DNA of 11,939 bases, taken from an uncultured Collinsella sp. GTDB taxonomy: Bacteria; Actinomycetota; Coriobacteriia; Coriobacteriales; Coriobacteriaceae. Of the stretch, positions 6,978 through 11,939 are shown in pieces. The notes under the pieces were generated by a model. That model was not told the DNA's origin, made no database searches, and saw nothing but the letters and a program-made list of their open reading frames with translations. The stretch is taken from contig CALINZ010000055.1 in the NCBI GenBank assembly GCA_938045085.1, positions 1 through 11,939 on the forward strand, written 5' to 3'. Every line of letters starts with the position of its first letter. Position 1 is the first letter of the stretch. Made by a program: the position numbers and the translations under genes.

Positions 6978-8134
6978 GTCTCGATAAAGGCGGCGATGCG
7001 GGTCTCGATCTGACCCATGTCGCCGTTGCTGTAGTCGGTCTCAATCTTCATATACGGAATACCCGCACCCTCGACGGCCTCCTGCATGCGGGCGCTCTCC
7101 ACGTTAAAGGTGTGGCACGCCTGGAGCACGCTCTCTACCACGCCATCGACGTGGTACTTCTCGCACATGGCCAGTGTATTTTCCATACGACCGTCGTTGG
7201 GCGTCATGACCGAGCAGTTGATATCCAGGTAGCGGTCGGCGATGGCGCGCAGAATGTCGGGTGCGTCCGGGTCGATCATCATGGCCGCCGTGCGCTCGCC
7301 TGAGCAGTCGTCCATGCACACGACCACGCCGCCGTTGGACTCGATGGTGCGACCGATCTTGTTGATCACGCCGCCCACCGGGCAGCCAGTAATCAGAATG
7401 CGCTTGGCATCTGCCGCGACCGGGCGCTCACCCGCGTCGTAGGCCTCACGCAGCTTGGCAACCTTTTGCTCCAGCTGCTGCGTATAGGCCTCGATATCAA
7501 AGCTAAACGTACCGGCAAACATGGTGCTCATCAGATCGACGCCGCTCATGGCCGCCGGTTGGTTGGCCTGCAGCGCAAACATCTCGAGCTGGGCCGCACG
7601 CAAGCGGTTGCGACGACGGACGGCAGCGCGCAGGTCATCGTCGGTGATCGTGATGCCGTAGAAGTTCTCGAGTTCCTCCTTGAGCAGGCGGCACTCCTCA
7701 TACCAGCCTTCACGCTCGTAGGCGCGATCGCGACCCTGCGGAAGATGCAGAATGTGCGTGCGCTTGAGCTCATTGAGCAGTTCGTACATCTTCTTCTTGC
7801 CGTCGCAGGTGGTCTCACCGATGATCATGTCGCTAAAGTACGTAAACGGGCACTTTTGCGAATAGGCAAAACCATACGTAGACTTGATGAGCGGGCACAG
7901 GTTTGCCGGCAGCACCTTCTCCGCCTCGGGAATCACCTCGTCGGACGTGCCGCACAGCGCCACGCTCGCAGCCCCCGCGGCATCGATAATCTCGAGCGGC
8001 GTGTAGCTGCACAGAAAACCGACCAGGCGATTACCCGCCTGCTTATAATCCTTGACGCGAATAAACGCCGCCTTGCGTTGCTCGTTGAACTCCTCAAACG
8101 TGGACGGCAACGGCTGCTCAATATTTTCCGACAT
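6971..8134 (-). CDS. Double-cubane-cluster reductase / 2-hydroxyacyl-CoA dehydratase subunit family (YjiM-like), second copy
   Basis: A 387-residue member of the HgdB/FldB family that includes the double-cubane [8Fe-9S] reductases. Cysteine motifs are GFLCSYTPLEI (Cys42), Cys61, NLCPLIKS (Cys80), QKCPF (Cys95), TTCDGKKK (Cys110), DDCSGER (Cys277), INCSV (Cys307) and LQACHTF (Cys340); all eight also occur in the neighbouring paralogue. It is a soluble, oxygen-sensitive-type enzyme that would receive electrons from the activator encoded next. Its natural substrate is unknown; relatives act on 2-hydroxyacyl-CoA esters or reduce small molecules in vitro. The ATG at 8132-8134 has an ideal AAGGAG five bases upstream; the in-frame extension to 8494 lies within the paralogue and is discarded. 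It lacks the roughly 40-residue N-terminal extension of its paralogue, so the two probably have different partners or substrates. Confidence 0.9.
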   Translation of the reverse strand: MSENIEQPLPSTFEEFNEQRKAAFIRVKDYKQAGNRLVGFLCSYTPLEIIDAAGAASVALCGTSDEVIPEAEKVLPANLCPLIKSTYGFAYSQKCPFTYFSDMIIGETTCDGKKKMYELLNELKRTHILHLPQGRDRAYEREGWYEECRLLKEELENFYGITITDDDLRAAVRRRNRLRAAQLEMFALQANQPAAMSGVDLMSTMFAGTFSFDIEAYTQQLEQKVAKLREAYDAGERPVAADAKRILITGCPVGGVINKIGRTIESNGGVVVCMDDCSGERTAAMMIDPDAPDILRAIADRYLDINCSVMTPNDGRMENTLAMCEKYHVDGVVESVLQACHTFNVESARMQEAVEGAGIPYMKIETDYSNGDMGQIETRIAAFIETL

Positions 8135-8171
8135 ATAACTCCTTAACAAACCTTTTAACCAACCAAGGAAA

Positions 8172-8273
8172 CGGCTTTCCCAGGTGCCCGAGGTTGCCGT
8201 GAAAGAGGAGCGCCGCGTACTTTGGTATGCAAGCGATGGTTTGAACGGCAAGATCGGGTGCCTGGGGAAGCCG
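8172..8273 (+). ncRNA. Unidentified structured RNA element between the two reductase genes (strand inferred)
   Basis: The 154-base gap between the reductase genes holds a long imperfect stem-loop. Arms 8172-8191 and 8254-8273 make 20 pairs, three of them T-G; then a GG/GA internal loop; then a perfect 7-bp helix (8194-8200 TTGCCGT with 8245-8251 ACGGCAA); then an apical hairpin 8215-8220/8225-8230 with loop TTTG and one T-G pair. Every non-Watson-Crick pair is a T-G wobble as read on the plus strand and would be an A-C mismatch on the minus strand, which hints that the plus strand is the functional RNA, opposite to the operon. No tRNA, SRP RNA or terminator signature was recognised, and no clear plus-strand promoter. 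It could instead be a structured spacer in the operon mRNA or a small palindromic mobile element. Confidence 0.45.
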
Positions 8274-8288
8274 CCGGGACGGATACCC

Positions 8289-9572
8289 CTAAATAGTTTC
8301 CAAGAAAGCCTCGATCCTGGTTTGCAGCTGGCCGGCGTCCTCGCCGGCGTAGTCGGTCGTGATGTGCATAAACGGGATGCCGGCCTCTTCGGCGGCCTTC
8401 TCCACGGCAAACGACTCCATCTCGTAGAGCGTGCAGAACTGCAAGGCCACGTCGACGATGCCGTCGGCATGCAGGTCCTTGGCCATCTGGACAATGTCCT
8501 TCATACGCTGGTCGTTGAGCGTAAAGACGGCGCAGTTGATCTTAAAGTAGCGCTCGGCGATGGCGTCGAGCATCTCGTCAACCGTCTCACCGGACTCGTC
8601 GACCAGGTCCTTGTAGTAGCGCGAGCCCGTGCAGGACTCCTCGCCCACCACGACGCCGCCGGCCTTCTCGATGAGGTTGAACAGCTTCCAGTTGGGCACG
8701 GCCATGGGCGTACCGGTGTACAGGATGCGCTTGGTGCCCTTGGGCGCCACACCCTCGCCGGCCTCAACGCGCTGCTCGCACTCAGCCGCCATTTCGTTGA
8801 TGGCGCCGGTCAGACGCGGCGTGTCATCCATAAAGGCGGCCTGAACGGTCAGCAGGCTGTCGAGACCGCTGATGGGCGCCGGATCGGCAGCGCGGGTCGC
8901 AGCCAGACGCTGCAGGGCACGACGCTTCTCGTTGACGGCGTGGATGGCAGCCTTCAGGCGCTCAGGCGTAATCGTGACGCCGCACTCTTCCTCGATCTTG
9001 GCGGCAAGCTTTTTAACCTCGGCCTTCCAGGTCACGAGCGTCGACTCGTCGTGCACGTTGGGAATATCCATGACGTACATGTTCTTTTGCGTGGCAAAGA
9101 ACTCGTAGGCCTTCTTCTTGCCATCGCAGGTGTTCTCGCCTACCACCAAGTCACTCGACTCAATGTAGGGGCAGACCTCGCCCAGCTTAAAGCCGGCAAA
9201 GCTCTTGATGAGCGGGCAGGTGTTGCGCGGCAGATGCTCCTCGACCTTGTCGGTCGCCCAGTCGGCACCCGAGCACAGACCAACGGGAATGCCGTCACAG
9301 GCAAGTACGATCTCCTCGGGCACGTACACACAGAACGAACCGACGATCTTGGTGGCCTCGCCGGCCTCCTTCTTGTCGAGCATCTCCTTAATACGGCCGC
9401 TGTGGATGTTGGTGGCGACAAAATCCAGGTAGGACGTGGACTTGGGGCGATTGTTCTGCGTCAGGAACATATCGCCGTACATCTGGCCCACGGCGCCCAG
9501 CAGCATGTCGTGGTCGGCAAGATTCATGCCGAGGCTCTCCCACATCGGATGGAAATCAAATTCTTCAGCCAT
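8289..9572 (-). CDS. Double-cubane-cluster reductase / 2-hydroxyacyl-CoA dehydratase subunit family (YjiM-like), first copy
   Basis: A 427-residue paralogue of the next gene in the operon. Shared cysteine motifs are GSFCVYVPEEI (Cys81), GLCSG (Cys100), NTCPLIKS (Cys119), EVCPY (Cys134), NTCDGKKK (Cys149), ESCTGSR (Cys314), INCAVF (Cys347) and LQFCTLYEMES (Cys380). The pattern fits proteins that bind a double-cubane [8Fe-9S] cluster or the [4Fe-4S] cluster of HgdB-like dehydratases. An extra N-terminal segment of about 40 residues (FHPMWESLGMNLADHDMLL...) precedes the common core. The ATG at 9570-9572 has GAGAGGGG upstream. That ribosome-binding site can be masked by a complementary sequence in the leader. 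As the first structural gene of the operon, its expression would set the tone for the reductase/activator system. Substrate unknown. Confidence 0.9.
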   Translation of the reverse strand: MAEEFDFHPMWESLGMNLADHDMLLGAVGQMYGDMFLTQNNRPKSTSYLDFVATNIHSGRIKEMLDKKEAGEATKIVGSFCVYVPEEIVLACDGIPVGLCSGADWATDKVEEHLPRNTCPLIKSFAGFKLGEVCPYIESSDLVVGENTCDGKKKAYEFFATQKNMYVMDIPNVHDESTLVTWKAEVKKLAAKIEEECGVTITPERLKAAIHAVNEKRRALQRLAATRAADPAPISGLDSLLTVQAAFMDDTPRLTGAINEMAAECEQRVEAGEGVAPKGTKRILYTGTPMAVPNWKLFNLIEKAGGVVVGEESCTGSRYYKDLVDESGETVDEMLDAIAERYFKINCAVFTLNDQRMKDIVQMAKDLHADGIVDVALQFCTLYEMESFAVEKAAEEAGIPFMHITTDYAGEDAGQLQTRIEAFLETI

Positions 9573-9575
9573 GAC

Positions 9576-9671
9576 GGTTCCCCTCTCGAATCAAAAATGA
9601 ATAGCTACGGTATTGCTGCACGGTGGGTGGCGAAAACCCGACCGCGCCTAAACCCGGAATTTTGGGGAACC
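9576..9671 (-). promoter_or_regulatory. Potential ribosome-binding-site sequestering pair upstream of the first reductase gene
   Basis: On the minus strand GGTTCCCC (9671-9664) is exactly complementary to GGGGAACC (9583-9576), which contains the 3' half of the Shine-Dalgarno sequence GAGAGGGG of the reductase gene and ends three bases before its ATG. The 80 bases between hold a smaller hairpin (CGGT-GGG with CCC-ACCG). A short CTGC/GCAG hairpin (9671-9681) abuts the anti-SD arm. Pairing would block initiation, the layout of a translational switch. No known riboswitch consensus was recognised. Confidence 0.45.
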
Positions 9672-9710
9672 TGCTTTGCAGCTGATTATTTAGTTGTGCG
9701 TCGTCTCTCC

Positions 9711-9746
9711 CGGAGCCGTGAACATACCTGCTCATATGCGGCTCCG
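9711..9746 (-). promoter_or_regulatory. Leader hairpin overlapping the end of the leader ORF
   Basis: A perfect 7-bp stem CGGAGCC/GGCTCCG (9711-9717 with 9740-9746), extendable by G9718/C9739, with a CATA/TATG pairing inside (9723-9726 with 9735-9738). Its 5' arm on the minus-strand RNA lies in the last codons of the 22-codon ORF, so a ribosome finishing that ORF would melt it. No U tract follows, so this is a candidate attenuation or anti-termination element rather than a terminator. Confidence 0.5.
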
Positions 9747-9800
9747 AGCCATATATAGGGCACGCGCGGCAACGCGGCGAATGTATGTCATCTGCGGCAT
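9732..9800 (-). CDS. Short leader ORF (22 codons) with ideal Shine-Dalgarno
   Basis: An ATG at 9798-9800 is preceded at eight bases by AAAGGAGG (9816-9809), the best ribosome-binding site in the window. The predicted 22-residue peptide begins MPQMTYIRRVAARAL and has five arginines; there is no membrane segment and no known family. It ends with TGA at 9732-9734 inside the leader hairpin. A longer overlapping frame that begins at TTG 9831 includes the Shine-Dalgarno itself and was not chosen. The most likely role is a regulatory leader peptide for the operon, which remains inference; it may not be translated into a stable product. Confidence 0.45.
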   Translation of the reverse strand: MPQMTYIRRVAARALYMARSRI

Positions 9801-9830
9801 GTGCGCACCCTCCTTTACAAGTTAAGGTCA

Positions 9831-9868
9831 ACTATATCAACGGTCGTCGACCATGCGAACACCGTTGA
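9831..9868 (-). promoter_or_regulatory. Candidate promoter and overlapping operator of the selenium operon
   Basis: On the minus strand TTCGCA (9859-9854) and TATAGT (9836-9831) are separated by 17 bases and would start transcription near 9824, just upstream of the leader ORF. An inverted repeat TCAACGGT-N16-ACCGTTGA (9837-9844 with 9861-9868) spans the spacer and -35, with a second palindrome GGTCGTCGACC (9842-9852) within it. That is the geometry of a repressor-controlled promoter. A separate TCTTA-N5-TAAGA repeat (9913-9927) lies in an AT-rich stretch further upstream. The regulator is unknown. Confidence 0.45.
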
Positions 9869-9952
9869 CATTCGTACGACAGCCTCGTGTGCCGTCGTTT
9901 AATAAATAATTATCTTAATTGATAAGAGTTTGCCATCCCTCATTCGGCGCGC

Positions 9953-9990
9953 GGCAAGACAAAGCCGCCGAGGCTTATATCCCCGACGGC
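9953..9990 (-). terminator. Rho-independent terminator after modC
   Basis: On the minus strand a 10-bp stem (9990-9981 with 9973-9964: GCCGTCGGGG with CCTCGGCGGC, two G-U pairs) with a 7-base loop is followed by TTTGTCTTG. It begins 11 bases after the modC stop, separating the importer genes from the selenium operon promoter. Confidence 0.75.
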
Positions 9991-10001
9991 ATTACCCGGC
10001 G

Positions 10002-11072
10002 CTATCGACAAACCAAGTGGATTCTACTCGCATCGAAGTGCATGCGCAGCGTCTCGCCTGCTTGCGGCAGCTCGTCGACAGGCACGCCCACCTTGTTGAC
10101 CTTCCACTGCAGACGCGTGGGCGCATCAGCGCGCGGCACGTCCAGCAGCACCAGGCGCTCAAAACGCGAATCGCTCACGCGGGCCACGTGCAAATCATAG
10201 CTGTTGCGTCCCCGCTCCGCGCGATTGTCAACATGGAAGTAGCTTGCGCGAATGCCCAGGTACGCTGCATTATCGGGAACCTCGCGACCCACATTAAAGG
10301 TCATGCCCCAGTCGAGGGCCTCAACTTCTTCGTCGCCGATCTTGCGCGCCCGGCTTGTGTTCTTGCAGCCCGTCAGGCGCAGTGCCGCCAGCGTCTGCGG
10401 ACGGCGGACCACGTCCTCGACGGAGCCGATCTCCTCAACATGCCCGTCGTGCATCACGCAGATGCGCCCGCACAGGCGGCACGCTTCGTCGATGTCGTGG
10501 CTCACGTAGAGCACGGTGCGGTTGCATACATCGAACAGGTCGAGCATGTTCTGTTCGAGGGCGCTCTTAAGATAGGAATCGAGTGCGCTCATGGGCTCGT
10601 CGAACATAAAAATGCCCGGATGCGCCGCCACCATGCGGGCAAGCGCCACACGTTGTTGCTGACCGCCCGAGAGTCGCGCGGGATAGCGGTCGGCAAAATC
10701 GGACAGACCGAAAATGCCCAGATAGCGCTCGGCGAGCTTTTTGCGCGCGGCGGCGTCGCCCGCATCCTTTACACCGGCGCATACGTTATCGGCCACCGTC
10801 ATGTTGGGAAACAGCTGATAGTTTTGGAACAGCAGGGCGCATTTTCGCTCCTGGGGCGACAGGTTGATGCCCGTCGCCGAGTCAAAAAAGGTCACGCCGT
10901 TGACGACGATCTTGCCCTCGTCGGGCGTCTCCACGCCGGCGATGCAGCGCAGCGTACAGCTCTTGCCGCAACCCGAGGCACCGAGCAGCGCCACACGATC
11001 CTCGCCGGCCTCAAGCTGCATGTCGAGCATAAACCCGGGATAGCGCTTTTTGATATCCAGAACGAGCGACAT
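10002..11072 (-). CDS. modC: Molybdate-type ABC transporter ATP-binding protein ModC
   Basis: A 356-residue ABC ATPase that powers oxyanion import from the cytoplasmic face. Walker A is GASGCGKS (31-38), the Q-loop glutamine is Q83, the signature is LSGGQQQRV (134-142), Walker B is IFMFDEP (154-160) with catalytic Glu159, and the switch histidine is His192. The C-terminal 120 residues are a TOBE/MOP-like regulatory region, as in ModC/CysA relatives. The start ATG at 11070-11072 has GGGAGG upstream and lies three bases after the modB stop, so the two are coupled. Molybdate is favoured over sulfate or tungstate from the overall ModB/ModC pairing, but substrate choice depends on the binding protein, which is outside the window. 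Confidence 0.85.
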   Translation of the reverse strand: MSLVLDIKKRYPGFMLDMQLEAGEDRVALLGASGCGKSCTLRCIAGVETPDEGKIVVNGVTFFDSATGINLSPQERKCALLFQNYQLFPNMTVADNVCAGVKDAGDAAARKKLAERYLGIFGLSDFADRYPARLSGGQQQRVALARMVAAHPGIFMFDEPMSALDSYLKSALEQNMLDLFDVCNRTVLYVSHDIDEACRLCGRICVMHDGHVEEIGSVEDVVRRPQTLAALRLTGCKNTSRARKIGDEEVEALDWGMTFNVGREVPDNAAYLGIRASYFHVDNRAERGRNSYDLHVARVSDSRFERLVLLDVPRADAPTRLQWKVNKVGVPVDELPQAGETLRMHFDASRIHLVCR

Positions 11073-11075
11073 GGC

Positions 11076-11921
11076 CTATCGACCTCCCTGCAAAGCGGCA
11101 TCATCGCGCATGAGCTCGGCCAGCGCCTCGCGATCGATACGCAAGGCATCGCCGCCCGCCGGGTCGAGCGAATCGCCCTGTCCGGCAAGATCTTTGATCC
11201 GCTTGCGCTCCGCACGGGAAAGGCCCCGCTCGCGATACTTTTGCGAATGAGCGGTGTACATATTGATGAACAGGATGACCAGGAAACTGAACACGATTAC
11301 GACGATGACCCAAAAGAGCGCCACCGACGTGTTGCCGCCCATCCACTCAAAGTAGATGGCGATGGGGATGGTCTGGGTAATGCCGGCGTAGTTGCCCGCA
11401 AAGAACAGGGTGCAGCCAAACTCGCCCATGGCACGCGCGAAGGCGAGCACCGTGCCGGCGGCAATCGAGGGCCAGCCAAGCGGCATCATGAGCTTGGCAA
11501 AGATGCGACGTTCGGACCATCCCAAGGTTCGCGCGGCGTCGAGCATCTGCGTGTCGAGGCTCTCGAAGGCTCCGAGCGCCGTGCGGTAGACCAGGGGAAA
11601 CGACACCACCACGGCGGATATCACCGCCGCGGGCCACGTAAAGACGATCGAGATGCCATGCGCGATAAGCCACCGACCGACCCCGGTCGATCGACCAAAC
11701 AGCATGAGGAGCAGAAAGCCGCAAACCGTGGGCGGCAGCACCATAGGGATGGTAAAGACCGAGTCGAGCAGGCCCTTGATACGGCTCGTAGTACCCATGG
11801 TCTTCCATGCGGCAAACAGGCCCAGCGCAAAGGAGATCAGCAGGGCGAGGCCGCTCGTTTTGATAGACACCCAAAACGGACGATAGTCGATGTCGCCCAA
11901 AAAGGAGGCCAAGGAGGTCAA
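11076..11921 (-). CDS. modB: Molybdate-type ABC transporter permease ModB (start uncertain, near window edge)
   Basis: An inner-membrane permease of about 281 residues with five or six hydrophobic segments (about 22-40, 55-75, 95-115, 150-172, 203-225). The cytoplasmic coupling (EAA) loop is DAARTLGWSERRIFAKLMMP, followed by GTVLAFARAMGEFGCTLFFAGN, typical of ModB/CysT permeases. The protein continues into a charged C-terminal tail of about 50 residues, longer than usual. The family N-terminus (DIDYRPFWVSIKTS) begins close to TTG 11919-11921, which has only a weak AGGG upstream. The frame stays open to the right edge, so the true start could lie outside the window. A modA binding-protein gene would be expected upstream. 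Confidence 0.85.
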   Translation of the reverse strand: MTSLASFLGDIDYRPFWVSIKTSGLALLISFALGLFAAWKTMGTTSRIKGLLDSVFTIPMVLPPTVCGFLLLMLFGRSTGVGRWLIAHGISIVFTWPAAVISAVVVSFPLVYRTALGAFESLDTQMLDAARTLGWSERRIFAKLMMPLGWPSIAAGTVLAFARAMGEFGCTLFFAGNYAGITQTIPIAIYFEWMGGNTSVALFWVIVVIVFSFLVILFINMYTAHSQKYRERGLSRAERKRIKDLAGQGDSLDPAGGDALRIDREALAELMRDDAALQGGR

Positions 11922-11939
11922 GGGGCCCTGCTCATCCCG

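Larger units (their letters stand above)
9573..10001. other. 429-base regulatory interval between modC and the first reductase gene
   Basis: This is the only interval over 300 bases without a substantial gene. From right to left it holds the modC terminator, an AT-rich stretch with a small inverted repeat (about 9901-9927), the candidate promoter/operator, the short leader ORF, a hairpin and the ribosome-binding-site sequestering pair. These pieces fit a long regulated 5' leader for the minus-strand operon. No tRNA, insertion sequence or CRISPR repeat is visible in it. Confidence 0.7.

Noticed and set aside
8172..8273. tRNA-Sec, SRP RNA or tmRNA
   Set aside because: Length is near that of tRNA-Sec, but no T-arm, anticodon TCA arm or CCA-type end fits; SRP and tmRNA signature sequences are absent.
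9694..9734. Possible Sec readthrough of the leader ORF TGA
   Set aside because: Readthrough would add only 13 codons, and the local hairpin surrounds the TGA instead of starting downstream of it.
8184..9758. Plus-strand open frame of 524 codons opposite the first reductase gene
   Set aside because: It has no recognisable domain and mirrors a clearly conserved minus-strand gene; the length comes from GC-rich third positions.
9565..9831. 88-codon minus-strand frame starting at TTG with cysteines
   Set aside because: The start codon lies upstream of the strong Shine-Dalgarno, which would be translated as part of it, and the frame overlaps the reductase start. The 22-codon frame fits the ribosome-binding site better.
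9865..9870. Perfect TTGACA on the plus strand as a promoter
   Set aside because: No -10 hexamer lies at 16-18 bases and there is no plus-strand gene downstream; it is part of the inverted repeat.
1..11939. CRISPR array, insertion sequence or attachment site
   Set aside because: No spaced direct repeats, transposase-like frame or integrase gene could be seen.

Overview
This GC-rich window most resembles a gut Coriobacteriia (Collinsella-like) chromosome. That is inferred from protein style and gene content; no database search was possible. Almost everything from about 700 to the right edge is on the minus strand, and the notable content is a selenium-centred operon.

Layout, left to right: (1) 1-170, the 3' end of a plus-strand gene, probably an aldo/keto reductase, then a strong terminator (183-226). 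(2) 225-1670, a minus-strand reading frame whose N-terminal two thirds is a BrnQ-type branched-chain amino acid transporter and whose C-terminal third is a degenerate M23/LytM domain. This looks like a fusion or an assembly chimera with the junction near 715-765. (3) 1691-9572, a long minus-strand gene series, read right to left: two double-cubane-cluster reductase (HgdB/YjiM-like) paralogues, a 2-hydroxyacyl-CoA dehydratase-type activator ATPase, a GT4 glycosyltransferase, selD with an in-frame UGA read as selenocysteine, yedF, a DUF3343 gene, and a cysteine desulfurase broken by a one-base frameshift, ending in a terminator at 1691-1724. (4) 9573-10001, a 429-base upstream region with a candidate promoter, operator-like palindromes, a 22-codon leader ORF with an ideal Shine-Dalgarno, hairpins, and a sequence complementary to the ribosome-binding site of the first structural gene. 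(5) 9953-11939, modC and modB of a molybdate-type ABC importer, with a terminator after modC.

How the genes fit together: cysteine desulfurase, YedF and DUF3343 are families associated with mobilising and carrying selenium (or sulfur), and SelD makes selenophosphate. The glycosyltransferase overlaps selD by 8 bases, so a selenophosphate-using sugar transfer is an attractive but unproven idea. The activator ATPase injects electrons at low potential into double-cubane reductases, and their placement at the head of the same run suggests a selenium-linked reductive pathway. A molybdate importer next door fits Mo/Se enzymes such as formate dehydrogenase or molybdenum hydroxylases, none of which is in the window.
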